Below, piece by piece: positions 11,487 to 24,152 of a DNA stretch of 64,000 bases. This stretch comes from Trichosphaerium sp. ATCC 40318 (lineage: Eukaryota; Discosea; Flabellinia; Trichosidae), in NCBI GenBank assembly GCA_038496445.1, contig JALMLS010000196.1, forward strand, positions 1 to 64,000, written 5' to 3'. Numbering within the stretch: the first letter of the stretch is position 1; each line of letters starts with the position of its first letter. The translations under genes and the position numbers were made by a program. The notes below the pieces were generated by a model, which was not told the DNA's origin, did no database searches, and saw nothing but the letters and a program-made list of their open reading frames with translations.

Positions 11487-12814
11487 TCTTCGTATTCAGC
11501 CGGCTGTAAACACAATAAAAAAAATTTTTGAGGCTTTAAGAACACAACGCGGGTTTGTGATTGTGTTGTTTAGAAACGTTATTTGGTTTCCCCTATAAAT
11601 ATGGTATCTAATGGTGTAATTTTTGGAGATTAGCACGTGAGTATATCTCAAACAGAGGGAGACTTGTGATTGTGAAGATTTGGGGTTTTTTCTCCTTCTT
11701 CTGTCTCCGGATTGCTTTGTATCTTTTATTTTTGTTTTAGAACTAATTGTGTGTATTCTTAATTGGGAAGCGTATTGATCATGTTTGATCTTGTGGTGAT
11801 TACCACAAAAAAAAGTGAACCCCACAAAAGTAGGAAACTCTAAATGTTATTTTCTAGCTTTATATTAACGTAAAACCGGACAGCCAGAGTGCTTTCTTTT
11901 TGGTACCGAAAAAACGTGTTTTTGAGTCTGAGTGGTACGGCAACACGTACTAAAGTGGTACAATTGTAGTTTATCTTTTGAGCGCTAATCCTGGTCAACG
12001 CAGTCGAAGCACTCTTTCGATGAAAACATAATAACATTAGCACTCTTAAGTCATAAAAAGGTCTACTTGTTTCTTCCAGAAATGCAAAGATTCCTTAAAT
12101 ATTTCTTTTTCCGTTCCAACAAAGACACCAGTTATTTCACTAAGTTTATCAGCAATTAACAAAAACGTGCGCTCATGTATACTACACTCATATTATGCTT
12201 ACCAATATTATTGTTGTTAGGAGCAGGGAGTAAGCGGATGGAAACAATTTAAAATAAAAGCAAATATTCGATAACAGAGATGTTATTCCAGACTGTGCTG
12301 TGCTTTGATTCTACCTGTGAAGTGACGCTTGTTCTTGTGGACATATTTGTTTGTGTTACCATTGCTCAAGGAAAATACACAAATGTCCAATGTGAGCGTC
12401 GATCAATGAAACAAAAATTTTACTTTTCTTAGCCCTTTTGCACCTTTGGCAAGAGAATTGTATGTTAAAAAAATCCACCTTGGGGCTTTCTTGAACTGGT
12501 ATGTACTTATTAGAAAGAAATAAGAGTAGAGTTCACTAGCTATTAACCTCGGAATTAGTTTGTTAAGGAAGTATTTCAAACTTATTGGGGTTTTTTTGCA
12601 CTGTGCTTTAGCAGTAGCTAACTGTCACAACGTGGTTTTCATATTGAGTGTATCAGAACTACGTATACTTGGCCTAGGGAATCTACGGTGACTTTTGTTG
12701 CATTGTCGCCAAAGGACGGTATTCTCTAAGATTTTTTTTATTTTGTATTTGCTTTTGTCTTGTTTGCCTTACGTCTTTTTATCAAAAATCCAATAAATAT
12801 TATCTTTTTTTTGT
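11487..12814. other. Intergenic, no gene seen
   Basis: This lies between the start of the copy 2 secreted-protein gene and the 3' end of the myosin gene. Only short scattered frames are present, with no recognisable domain. A CACGTG lies at about 11634, some 150 bases upstream of the copy 2 ATG. Confidence 0.5.
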
Positions 12815-15800
12815 TTACATTACATTACATCTTTTCTTTAATCCAGTAGATCCTTGCTTAGCCTTTGCTCTTTTTTCAGCTGCTTTGAAATCTTTTACTT
12901 TATTCTTGTATCCTTCAGGATCAAGCTTCTGTTCGAGTGTTTCTTCCAACAGGAAGATAGTCTCAGGCGTTTTAACAAAAATCTTTGTATTACCATAAGC
13001 TATTTCATCACTTGCGAAGCTAAGCTTCCACTTGCCTTTTTAAACAATCAGTATGAGAGTAAAATACAATGAATTGATAAAACGTCAAGTTCATGACACG
13101 TACTAGATGCAAGTTGTGAAAAGAACTGTTTACACCCATCAGCGGTATCAGCACAATTGAAGTCATCAAGAATTGGCGTAAAACGGCGCAAGAAAACACT
13201 AAGAAAAGGTTAAGATGACCCAAAAAAATATGGATTTGGATTCTTTATCTTTGTTTATTGCTTACTTGAAGAAATGACGGTAAGCGTATCCAGCACGTTT
13301 AACTCTGACGTTTTGTAGTAGACCCAAGTACTTTACTTGATGCTTGACACGACCAGTGTCAAATGAAAAAGCTTGTTTGTTGTCATTAGACTTCATACAA
13401 CGGACGTAGTGAGGCTTTAAGTACAAAGTTAGACAGCTCTATTACTTTTTTTGATGAGATAGAACGTACTGTGCACTTGTTGAGCTTGTCCATAAGCATT
13501 CCTGCTGATTGTCTTATCTTCATACCAGATGTTACAGGCGATTTTTTATCTATACAGACCGTCAGAGCCATTCGAAAGAAAGAAACAAAAGGGTAAGACT
13601 ATCAAAAAAAAGTTGTTCGTTTACCGTTTTGAATATCTTCTGGGAATAAACCTGCGATGAAAGCATTTTTTGAAGTTTGTAGGCAAGCTACAAGTGAAGA
13701 GTATAGATTATCATAATTCTTTGTACAAAAATCAACTACATCGTATCTCACAGAACCTAACATGAGCGTTAGTTTATCGACCAACGAGATGTCACAATAA
13801 TAAATTCATGATACATACCTGCATAATGCTTTACTGTAAATCTCATGGCACTAGCGTCAACCTCTTGAGGTTGCTGTTTTGCAGCTAGAATAAAGGTTAG
13901 TCGAAGAGTAAAACAAAGGACTTAAAGGATTTTTGTTGTTGTACCTAAAGCATCAGCAAGGTTGGCAGGTGCGGCTCCCTCTTCTTCGTCATCGAGAATA
14001 GGCACTAAATTTATATTAGAGCAACCATTAGTGATACCTTTAACTACATACTATTTTTAAGGTCCAAGTATTGGTTTCCTTTCTGTACTTTACGAACACG
14101 TTCCATGAACTTTACATCAAGGACAGCCTAGTGAGAATACACGTCAGAAAAGTATGACTCAAAAAGAAGAATCACCAAAACTTACTCCTCCGTGAGAATG
14201 CATTGTCTTGCATGTATCATCTAATAATCTGAATATACCAGGTGGATTCTTTCCTTCAATCAAATCAACAACAACTTTGTTGTCAAAAAATTTAACATCT
14301 TTCCACTAAACACATAGATTGTTAGTGTATTCAACACGTGAGTTTAAAACAAACATCATACCTGCATTCCTTCGTCATGGTACTCTTTTTGTTCTCCTTT
14401 TACAGTCAAGTCAATAAATATTTGTTGAAGGCGTTCATTGACATAGTTAATGCAAAACTAAATGGCTAAGTAAGTAAAGAAAAAATATGACAAAGCGTTT
14501 TAGTATTACCTGCTCAAAGCCATTTTCTTCAAAAATCTCAAACCCATAGATATCTAATACGCCGATACTACGTCCAGACATAGTAATCGGTGCTGTATAA
14601 GGCATAGAAGATTTTGGAGGTGCTCCAGATGATCCCATAGCACTCATTGGTGGAGGACCTCCAGTAGCTCTTGGTACTATATAAAAATGTTAGTACTAAG
14701 CTGTGTATACAGAACATAAAATTTACGCACTTTGTGGAGGACCGCCAAAACCACGACCCATACCTCTACCACGGCCCATGCCTCTTCCTCTACCACGTCC
14801 GCGGCCACCGCGACCTCTGCCACGTCCGCCACGACCGCCACGGCCACCACGTCCGCCACGACCCATACCGCGACCTCTTCCTCGGCCACCTCGACCTCGG
14901 CCTCTACCGCGTCCTCCACCACCCATTGCCAGTGGTTGAGACATAGGCGGAGGTGGACCATTATTGGAGTCGCCTGCAATTGAAGATGCTTTAAAGCTTG
15001 AACTACTCTTTTTTCCAGCGAGAGCGCCGTTTATATGAGCTACTAGCCAATCGAATATACGAGAGTATATTGCCTTTGCTAAGGCATCTCTAATAGTCGC
15101 AGCTTGTTCAGGATTCTGTGGGACAGGATACATTGATCTAAATACTTAAGCACGTGGACAAGAAAATAGATTATAACAAGAATAGGAATTTACTTTGTAC
15201 CTTCGAGCTGAACCAGTTTGAATGACACGGTATGTCAAAGCATGTTGGAGGTTTGAAGCCTCTACATCGAACAATTGAGCAACAAAATTGAGTTGATCTA
15301 TTACGCGTAAGTGGTAAGTAGTACAAGTGACGTTGTACCAATGTTTGAAACTTGAGCAGGTTCTTCACCATGAAAGTTAATATTACCGAGATGAAGTACT
15401 CCAGCTAGTAATTGAAAGCATAGCTGACGCTCTTGGTCGGAAACTTGAATTGTTTCGAATGCTTCCATGACCTCGTGGAATTCTTTACTGTCATCCTTAT
15501 TTGGAACATTTGTACATCCACTTTGAGATAAGTAGTGGAAGCTTGATGGGCCTCCTTGAAGTTTAAACTTCGACTTCCAATCTTGTGGAGCTGCAGTCAC
15601 CAATTGGTAGAAAATATGGAAATTTCTCTCGCCCTTGGCCTTAGGAATAGGTGGTAAGAACATTGCTTGTCTTAATGATAAAATGTTCAAGTTTAAAAGT
15701 TTTTCCTGTTTTCTATTTTTAGCATCGTACTTGATAAGCAACACGTGTTTGCTCCAATAAAAAGTTTGTAATTTGTCCTCCACATGGTTCTCCCTATTTT

Positions 15801-16967
15801 TATTTTAATCAAAACGGTAAGATGATATCTTTAACAAACCTTTTCATTAAATGCAATCTCTAGGTACTTCCCGAAGCGGCTTGAGTTGTCATTCCGCACA
15901 GTCTTGGCATTACCAAAGGATTCAAGAAGAGGATTTGTAGACATAATAACAGCCTTAACGCGTTGTGTATCACCACTGTCACCAGAAACCGCTGAAATGT
16001 AATTCAAGATCTGTAAAAAAAAAAATACATAAACATTCAAATTGAAAAGAAAAAAAACGTTTGAACAAGTTCTTTTCACCCAAAACAGAGTTAAAAAAAT
16101 TAATATGTATTGATAAATGGTTAACCATCTCATGTCATCACGTGATAACGTTATAAAGTTCGAAAACAGAAAATACAAAAAAAATCACAATAAAAATGGC
16201 GAACGCACTTGTTTCGCTGCCTCTGTTTTACCAGCTCCAGATTCTCCACCTAAAAAATTCTTTTGTGAAAAAAAACCCAAAAAGAATTGATTAAAAGGTT
16301 GTTATCGTCATACTTATTATAACTGCCTGTCCACAACGTTCGTTAATCATATGCCGGTAAGTACGTTCAGCCAATTGATAAATGTGGGGCGTGGTACCGC
16401 CTATCGGTGAATCAAAAAATACAGAATTGAAAACGATCACATTACAGTAGTAATGATAATCGGGAACGTACCTGAATTGCTAGTGAGGTACATGTCCACA
16501 TGTTCTTTGCCATAAATTGGCAAAAATTTGTAAGGGTTCACCTAGCGATAGTATAAGGTAGAGAAAGGGTGCGCAGGACGTACGCATATCAATACATCGC
16601 CAATGTTGGTATAAATCTGTTGACGATCAAAACGAGCGCCTAGCTGCTTGGCCAAGCCTGAGTTTGAGGGACTGCTGCACATAACAAGGTCATCGACGCC
16701 CTAATAGCAAATTACATAACGGTTCTAGCGTGGTAATGCAACGACAGCACCACAGAGTGTGGCGCGCAAACTAGGGTACTACAAGATTGGTGCTACAAAA
16801 CTACAGAATTTTGCAGTACAATAGGCAAGCCCGCGTACTGCAAACACGATAGAGTGGAAGCACACGCAATGTCGTTTTCCAGAATTTTAAAGCGACAGAG
16901 AAAACAGCTTGCAAGCAAAAGAATGCGCGAAAATATAGCGTACCGATGTTCTCAAGCGAAGAAGCAT
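12815..16967 (-). CDS. myoK: Tail-less class I myosin, MyoK-like
   Basis: Exons 2-21 join in phase from 16700 to 12815. A 24-base first exon at 16967-16944 is tentative. The total is about 879 residues. The motor has the P-loop GESGAGKT, switch [10 protein letters not shown] and switch II DIYGFE, plus YVRCMKSND. The TEDS position, 16 residues before DALAK, is serine in ARRSMYPVP, which suits PAK-type kinases. Between the helix [15 protein letters not shown] and switch II lies an insert of about 130 residues rich in Gly, Arg and Pro. After the converter there is no IQ motif and no TH1 tail: the protein ends KKRCNVM, a basic patch plus CaaX-type box (M favours farnesylation). Dictyostelium MyoK is known for the same combination and acts in phagocytosis. 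By analogy this is a lipid-anchored cortical motor. The call is strong; orthology is inferred. Confidence 0.82.
14741..14927 (-). repeat. GRG/GGR-coding low-complexity tract in the myosin motor
   Basis: Simple-sequence repeats code mostly Gly-Arg and Gly-Gly-Arg, with a few Met, in exon 14731-15137. The frame is open, the flanking motor sequence is intact on both sides, and exons on each side join in phase, so this is translated insert and not an intron. Confidence 0.85.
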
Positions 16968-17627
16968 TGTGGCGATTGTTGTTTTGATTTAGAAATAACA
17001 CGACAAATAAGGGTCATTGCCTTAATACCAATTAAAAACCTTGTAGTAAAGGTAACGCGAATACACAGTATCCAGTCTACGTTGCAAATAAGCTTTATAC
17101 CTTGCAAGAAGATTATTCAACGATTTGTAATTGAAATTACCTGCAACGCTGTATGAGATGTCAAATATGCGTCGTACTTGCGTCATGATAGGAACCAGTA
17201 CACAGTTTTTTGTTACACTTGCTCGCTTTATTTCCCACTTCACAGTGTAAATGCTAGCGCGATACTAGCCATGCGATTAATAAGAGTTGTCTAGCACGTG
17301 TGTTTACTCACGCTTACTGTCCCTGTTGGCTTCCTAAAAAAAACTGCCAAAGAACAGTCCTCGTTACAACTTTTCCAATGGGTAACCTATGTTGCTAAGA
17401 AGTTATCAACAGTGTACTAGCTCTTGCTCGCGCACCAGGTCTAGGACAAACCAAGGCACTATAACTAGAGCTAGAGTCAGTGTCAAAGCCAAGTTATGTG
17501 CGCTAAGAAGCATAACAACCACACAAAAGTCGTTTAAAGGTTAGAATCGACATTATTAACGTATTTCGTTTTGAAGCGTTGTTTATGCTGCGCACGGATA
17601 TAATTTTGCCTTTTACACTAACTGAGT
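16968..17627. other. Divergent intergenic region, myosin and PPR gene
   Basis: It separates the minus-strand myosin start from the plus-strand PPR gene. No coding structure fits. A CACGTG lies at 17295. It probably holds both promoters and the 5' untranslated ends. Confidence 0.45.
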
Positions 17628-19434
17628 ATGATAGGTCTTAGCCCGGCTCAATATTTCTACAATGAGACTGGACTGACTCCAGGTACTTTGAGAACGTATA
17701 AAAGTGTTATTAACCGTTCCAAAGGGCAAGCAAAACAAAAATTTGTTAATGATTGTCTGACGTTTAGAGACTTCCAACTCTACATGCCTGTCATTCACAA
17801 TGAGGAGTTTGCTATTGAACAGTATAAACGGCTAAAACAAGACGCAGATATAGGACCGCGCCATTTGCTTCCAAACCTTGGTGTATACAAAGTACTGGCA
17901 AAACTAGCGCGTAGTATGGAAACGGGGTCTTACGTTGTGAGCGAAATGATAAACAATCCAGGTACAACAAAAAAAAAACTTTTCGATCCAAAACACCTCT
18001 ACGACGCGTCTACCTACCCTAAGAGAACTTTTGAGTGACTTTAGAAAAGAATAACTAGGTTTTTTCATTATTTTTTTTCACGCAGCTGTTGTCGTTTCAA
18101 GTGGTAGCTGTTGTCGTTTCAAGTGGCTGTAGTGTTGAATTATAAGAGTGTCATAATGCTTAAAATGTTTTAGGTATCGAACCCGACTTGCAGACGTATA
18201 CTATGGTAGCTAGACGCTTTGGTTTTACTCAGGCTCTTGATCTTTTTCATGCGAAGGCACCACATGATGTAGTATCTTATAATTGCCTTTTATCACTTGC
18301 TGATAGCCTTGATGAATTCCCTATATTACAAGAACTTTACAAAGAAGCAAAGAAAGCATTATCTTCGCTTGACAAAGATACATACACGATTGTTTTAAAC
18401 AAATGCGATAAACATAAAAAATTAACTGATACTTCCAAGTTTGCTTTAAGTATCTACGAAGAACTCAAGGTTGATGGTATTGTATTGACATTAAATCAAT
18501 ATCAAGCGCTTATACATATATGCGCACGCAAGGACACCAACCGCGAGACAAGGAAGAAGGCATATTTGATTTTTAATGAGATGTTAAGGAACGGTATTGA
18601 TCCTTACCCTGCAACTTGTGTTGTATTGATTCTTTCTATCGCAAGAGAGTCACCAGATGCTGTTATTGGTATATTTAAGTATATGCTATCTAAGCGTTTC
18701 AGTATAAACAATGTTATTCACAATATCGCTATTAATGCATTTGCGAAGAAGGGAAACTTTGATGGAGCTGTTAAAGTTCATGATGCAAGTTTGAAAAAAG
18801 GATTACCTGGAAACCCAGAAACAAACTTAAAAAACTTTAATCAGATTTTGACACTTTCGAGTAAGAATGACCGATCTGGATATGGTTTACGCATATTTAA
18901 TGAACGTAAGAAAGTAGATGCAGTTGATTCATTCACGTATTCTATCGCTCTGAAGCTTGCTGTTAACATCAAGAATTATGAGGAAGTTTTTTCTATTTTT
19001 GATGAAGTACAGAACCATCCTAATATTGACGTACATGGTTCTATGTATGTCTCTGTTTGGAATGCTTGTTTAGATATGAATGATAATGAGAAATTATATA
19101 AATATGTCAAGGAGTTCAGAGAGGTACGTACAGTGGTTTTTTTTTAACGACTGAAAAAGAAAACGTGTGCTTACCTTTTTTTAACTAGAAACTTCGTCCT
19201 ACTAAGGCTGTTGTCAAACATTTATTTATGAGAGTGATATGTTATTTATTCCCTAGAAGAGAGGAACCAACTTGTTTTGATTATGAAGAGTTTAAGGAAG
19301 AGTGGCTTGATCATTCAGCTAACAACAGAAGAAACGAATATTTCACCAAAGAAACAGAAGAAAAAGTTTTGAAGGTACTTGACCTTTTCCTGGCAAAGTT
19401 ACGGAAACGTATTGATACCCCTGCTACGCTGTGA
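17628..19434 (+). CDS. PPR-type helical-repeat protein
   Basis: Exons 17628-17961, 18174-19123 and 19189-19434 join to about 509 residues. From residue 110 on there are repeated helical pairs of roughly 35 residues, e.g. DVVSYNCLLSLAD, TYTIVLNKCDKH, PATCVVLILSIAR, DSFTYSIALKLA and GSMYVSVWNACLDMN. These are the pattern of pentatricopeptide repeats, sequence-specific RNA binders usually in mitochondria. No clear targeting peptide follows the chosen ATG, which may not be the true start. The first intron is 212 nt, long for this window, and holds a 22-bp tandem duplication. Its donor is the only one in the region that keeps phase. The function beyond organelle RNA metabolism cannot be read. Confidence 0.7.
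18084..18126 (+). repeat. 22-bp tandem duplication inside a PPR intron
   Basis: AGCTGTTGTCGTTTCAAGTG is repeated with a period of 22 bases (starts 18084 and 18106). It lies wholly within the 17962-18173 intron. Confidence 0.8.
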
Positions 19435-19644
19435 TGTTTATTGTTCACTCTCAATAAAAGCGTCATCACGATTGTAGTTAAATAGAGGGTTTTCTTCGAA
19501 TTCTAGTAAACTTGTAGTTAGCTGAACAGTTGCAAACAGAAAAGTCAACGTTAATAAACAAATTCAATCAAATTAACCTTACAGTAACACCTGCTACAAA
19601 GTGAACAAGTGTACACTAACGATTCTAACAGAAACATTATTATA

Positions 19645-20070
19645 ATGGAACAGAGACCTATTCTGCTGCTTGATTTACCTCCTGAGCTCTTATATATTAT
19701 ACGCAAGCTTGATGTTACACTTGGGACTCGTTTTGCTGCTTTAAATTACACAACAGCGACTGCAAGCTTGTTTGACGAGCAACTAAACAAACATGGCCAC
19801 TTTTTTCGACAGTTTGGCATTGGGAATGACCGTAAACTTGAATCAGTTTGTTTCGTACATGGTAAACGCGAAGGTGAATATAAATGTTGGGATAACAACG
19901 GCAAACTATTGATACACAGTCATATAAAAGGCGGTTTACGACACGGCAAGTATACAAGATGGGGACAAGATGGAAACAGCTCTGTAGTTGAGTATAAGAA
20001 TGGAAGAAGAGTGAGTCCGGATACTGTATGTTTCGATAAAAGATACTCCTCATGCGGAGTCCTCTTTTAA
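19645..20070 (+). CDS. F-box protein with MORN/YwqK-like repeats
   Basis: A single-exon gene of 141 residues from the ATG at 19645; an in-frame ATG at 19609 is possible. The N-terminus (PILLLDLPPELLYIIRKL) fits an F-box, which would dock to SKP1 in an SCF ubiquitin ligase. The C-terminal half has repeated G-x-Y-x-x-W-D-x-N-G-x-L and HGKYTRWGQDG motifs, as in MORN or YwqK-type repeats that often sit on such F-boxes in protists. The substrate cannot be predicted. It stands alone between the PPR and oxygenase genes. Confidence 0.6.
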   Translation: MEQRPILLLDLPPELLYIIRKLDVTLGTRFAALNYTTATASLFDEQLNKHGHFFRQFGIGNDRKLESVCFVHGKREGEYKCWDNNGKLLIHSHIKGGLRHGKYTRWGQDGNSSVVEYKNGRRVSPDTVCFDKRYSSCGVLF

Positions 20071-20215
20071 GAGGCTTGGCTACAACCCTACACTGAACCG
20101 TTGTTAACGACTTAATAAATAGCGATAACTTGCCTTAGTACTCTATTTCTCGCTTCTATTACATACAGCAATAGCCCATGCGTAACAGAACTGAGTAATA
20201 CTGAAGCTATTTCCA

Positions 20216-21408
20216 ATGCTCCGCTCACGTTTTGTTTTGGCTCCACGCAAGGGCGTAGACGCGTCGAGGCACATTTCACGCGTTTTAATGCGCTATCGGT
20301 ATAAAGTCGATTATATACCAGTTGTAGACATGAACAGAAAAGAGGACGCTATTAAAACGCTTACAGAAGCTTTTTCGACTAGTGGTTTCCTGTACATCAA
20401 AAACAGCAAACTAAAACCTAATATTATCACGAAAGGTTTACACGATGTGCGTACTGTGCTATAAAAACCTATTTGACAAATTCAGGCTAAACGGTTTTTT
20501 ACTGATCAAACGGACTTTCAAAAGAGCGCTATTACAAAAATTGAGGCCAATGGTAAGGTTAGAAAGCACTAGTTTACATACTTCTAACAGCAACAAAAGG
20601 GTTACTACCAATACCATGGCAAAGGACTTGGGGAAGTTGGTAGTGATGCAGCTATTGAAGCCTTCTTGATGGGAAAAGATATTGAAGAACCAGGAGCATT
20701 AAAGCGAGGTATTGTCAGCATACTAAAGAGCTATGTGATACTTATTTAATCGGTTAAGAATATTTTAAGAATAGTGGATACAATGACGACAAGGCTTGGT
20801 GGGATCTCGTGAACCGTCCAAATCAATGGCCTGACGAGCAGTTTCAAAATAATATGAATACACTATGGAACTCTTGCAGTGAGACAACACTGCAAATGCT
20901 CACATTAATGGGTGAAGCACTTGGAAAGGTGAGTTGGTTTTTTTTTGTTTTTTTTTTTGTTTGTTGTCTTTGCGAGGAAAAATCATAGCTGATATCACGT
21001 GATTAGGAGAAAGACTATTTTACAAATATGCACAATCATATGGATGCAAACTTAGAGCTTAAACTATACCACGCAAACGAAGATAAAACACCGTCTGTGC
21101 GTGTTAAATCACACGCTGATTTGACATCGATTACATTGCTAATGCAAGACTTTGGTGGATTAGAAGTATACGATACTAAAAACTCAATATGGTGTAAAGT
21201 ACCTGTAGTAGAGGATGCAGTACTTGTGAATACAGGTAATATTATGGAGATGTGGACGAACGGAGAATTTAAGAGTGCAAAACATAGAGTTGTTTCAGAA
21301 GGAGATTCTCCTGCTCGATCTTCAATTGTATTTTTTGCCATACCTGATTGGCATGCCCGCTTGAAAGTAGGAGAATACGATATGGTAGGTGATGTATATC
21401 CAATGTAA
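20216..21408 (+). CDS. Isopenicillin N synthase-type 2OG-Fe(II) oxygenase
   Basis: Exons 20216-20446, 20486-20557, 20600-20708, 20759-20928 and 21007-21408 join in phase to 327 residues, the usual length. The N-terminal domain has IPVVDM and GFLYIKN, as in the DIOX_N region of IPNS-like dioxygenases. The iron triad is visible: H-x-D in KSHADLTSITL and the distal His in AKHRVV. The oxoglutarate Arg-x-Ser lies in SPARSSIVFF. It should couple oxidation of a small molecule to oxoglutarate decarboxylation; the substrate is unknown. Introns are only 39, 42, 50 and 78 nt, the last holding CACGTG. The N-terminal 30 residues are basic and could be a mitochondrial targeting peptide (inference). Confidence 0.8.
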
Positions 21409-21619
21409 TCACAAGAGCAAAAACTGTTTAAAACATGAAATTTCGCTTGGATTTCATTTTGATGACCTTTTTCTGCCTTGTTTCGCTTTATAATAGGTAG
21501 TCATGAGAGCAAATGTATTAAATAAATGATTACATTACTTTCTTTCAAATTTTTAGCTGTCACGTGATTAGTACACAACCCTTTTGTCATCTAAACCACA
21601 ATACAGAAAATTTACAAGG

Positions 21620-23875
21620 ATGGCACTTCAAAAACAATGGGGAGAGTTCGTAGCAATGAAATACGCCGACCAAGGCAAAGCTTTGTACGTCTTGTTGTAA
21701 AAATCTATGTGACGCTTGAAACGTGGTGACAGTAGCCCACTGATACATAAACGCTCCTTGTGATGTCACAGCGAGCGTGCAGCTCGTTAGTTTTAGTTCC
21801 TCAGCAAGTTTGCTTTATTTTTTGCTAATCTTTACGTCTAGCCTTAATGCGTTCTGGGAAGAGCTTCCAGGTGCGATGAGAAAAGATTTCCCTTTGTGAG
21901 TGGCTAACGCTTTTTTAGAGGATATTCCAGAGAAAGTATGGCAATGGGTAAGCGCACTAAAAATCAAAGCAGTATTTGTTTTTCTGTTCAATGTGTGACA
22001 CGTTACTTCACAGGCTGCAAAGTTTGCAGAACTTGACCTCGACAAACAAGAGGAGGGCTGTGATCTCGATGGTAAGTGTCTAGACCGCGATATTAAAGCG
22101 TGTTCTTGTGTCTTACAGGTGTATTTAGAGTTTGGCGCTCACCGTTTTTTGGAAGCCATCAGTACGTGTAACTTTTTTTTTTTCGGTTTTTCTGTCTTTG
22201 CCATCTTTAAATTAGCTAACATGTTTAATCAGAGGAAGCAAGTACAGTAAAGGCAATGAGAGAAGATATCAAGGAAGCTGATATTGACTTCAACAAGGTT
22301 TGTGTTTTGTTCTTTCCCTTTTTCTTTTTTGTCAATAACGTGATTATTGTTTACGGGACGATTAGAGATTGGCTTTGATTGAATTTTGCTTGTGGAAATT
22401 GAAAAAGAAGGCTTCTGTATTTTGTGAGCGCCCTCAGGTAAACTAGTATTGGATGTTTTCGTTGTTTGTCCACCTAATCATTATTTCAATAATAGGGAGA
22501 CGCTGATAAGATTGCCAAAATGCAAGCTGCTCTTGAAGCCGCTCAAGCCGCTTTACAAGAAGCCATCGCAAAGGCAAAGGCCGCCAAAGAATCCGAGGAC
22601 GCTGCCGCTGCTGCTGCCAGAGAAGCAAAAGCATCTGAGGATGAAGCCAAGGCTAGAGCTGATGAAGCTGCTGCCGCAGAGGCAGCCGCTAAGGCCGCTG
22701 CTGAAAAAGCAAAGGAACAAGAGGCTGCTGCCAAATGTGCCGCAGATGATGCTGCTGCAAAGGAAGCTGTCGCTGCTGAATCAGCTGCCGCTGCAAAAGC
22801 AAAGGAAGACGAGGCTAAGGGTAAAGCTGATGAAGCCAGAGCCGCCGAAGATGGTACGTCCATGCTCCGAAGTAGATTTTTATTAACAGTTGTTTAGAAT
22901 TGCGTGCTGCTCTCGCTGAGCTTGAAGCACAAGAGACTGCTTACAAAAACAAAACTGAAGATTTGAAAAAGGTACGAACGGAAGCATAGCCAGAACAAAG
23001 GGTTTATTAAGTTGTAGAGATCCGAACAAGGAGGTGTTGTAACCAGAAACAAAGCAAAAGCAGAATTAGAGATTCACTTGGCTGGTACGAAATTAAACAT
23101 TATTTTATCGAATGACTCACACAACATAATAGAGGATCCATTGCCACTCCGTACTGCAAAAATTCTGTACGTGATACAATTTATCAACCAACACTAACCC
23201 ACTTTCTCAGCCAAGAAGCTGCCACCCGTAAAGCTGAGAAAGCGCGTAAAATTGCTGACGAGTATCACGCTGCTGCTGCAGCAAAGCGCCAAGATGCTGA
23301 TGATGATCATGCCGCTGCCGCTGCTTCAAGACAAGACGCTGATAATGCAGCTGCAGAAGCTACTGCTTCTCGTGAAGCAAGCGAAGCCGCAGCTGAGGTA
23401 TGTTCATTTAGTTTTTTGCGTACTAAATGATTTAGGCTGCTTCTCAAGCTCGCCAAGCTGCTGATGACGCTCATGCATCTGCTGTTCAACTCAGACAAGC
23501 CGCTGATGATGCTCACTCTGCCGCTGCAGCAGCACGTGCTGAAGCTGATAGTGCCCTCGATGACGCTCAAGCGAAAGTAGCTATTGTTGAGGTAAATAAG
23601 CATCACATTATGATGTACCGTTTGTTGTGTGTATTAATAGGTTTTTTAGGAACAAATTGTTGAAGCCAAGAAGAATGCTGGACCAGGAAAAGGACTTGTA
23701 TGGTGGTAAGCACTGGTTTTATTTTTTATTATGGATTTTTGATCTGATGATTTGATTATTCTTTTTTCTCCCGCCACGTGATATTAATCGGTTTTTTCTT
23801 TGTAGGATTGAAAGAGAACTTCACGAAGCCAAGAAATACATGCCATTGAAGAAAGGTGGTATTCTTCGTAAGTAG
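21620..23875 (+). CDS. Actin-bundling (ABP-34)-like protein with Ala-rich coiled coil, copy A
   Basis: Fifteen exons: 21620-21684, 21842-21870, 21919-21947, 22014-22071, 22129-22161, 22233-22297, 22366-22437, 22496-22853, 22898-22971, 23018-23084, 23133-23166, 23211-23397, 23436-23591, 23650-23705, 23806-23875. The N-terminal 125 residues have two EF-hand-like segments (ELDLDKQEEGCDLDEF, EADIDFNKRLALIEF). A long Ala/Glu/Lys coiled coil follows in two blocks, and the C-terminus is GKGLVWWIERELHEAKK. The FLNAFWEEL start, the D-D-x-N segment and the WW end resemble Dictyostelium 34-kDa calcium-regulated actin-bundling protein (from memory), with added Ala-rich coil. The fifth exon must use the TTTAG acceptor at 22128, not the upstream one. 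It likely binds actin or cortex. Copy B is at 47970. Confidence 0.75.
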
Positions 23876-24152
23876 AAGAAAACTAGACGCTCCAAACAGT
23901 TTTGGTGTATCAAATAAATTAACAGTTTTTTACGGAATTAATTGCCATAAATTTGTTAGTAAGTAATAACACTTTTCGGGCATGTTGTGGCCCGCTGCGA
24001 ATGTTCAAATAGCAGGGTGTTCACCGTATCGAACTGATTATAACGTTATGAAGATGATGCTTCTCCTTCGGTGAAAATTGATTTTGTGGTCAAAAAATTT
24101 ACCCGAGTCAATCAATATCTACATTTACAACCACTCTAGCAAGAAATTACAC

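Noticed and set aside
14671-14983. Three plus-strand frames rich in Pro-Arg, Thr-Ser and Asp-His
   Set aside because: They are antisense shadows of the Gly/Arg-coding tract in the myosin exon.
17962-18038. Extension of the first PPR exon to the stop at 18036
   Set aside because: No donor there keeps phase with the next exon; the GTACAA donor at 17962 does.
22119-22161. Earlier acceptor for the fifth exon of actin-bundling-like copy A (reading VFRVWRSPFFG)
   Set aside because: It leads to a stop in the next exon, and copy B has an extra T that stops this frame at once; the later AG works in both copies.
22443-22863. Antisense and shifted frames rich in Ala, Leu or Gln over the coiled-coil exons (also at 48753-49152)
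   Set aside because: Low-complexity shadows of the Ala-rich exon; the plus frame joins in phase with flanking exons.
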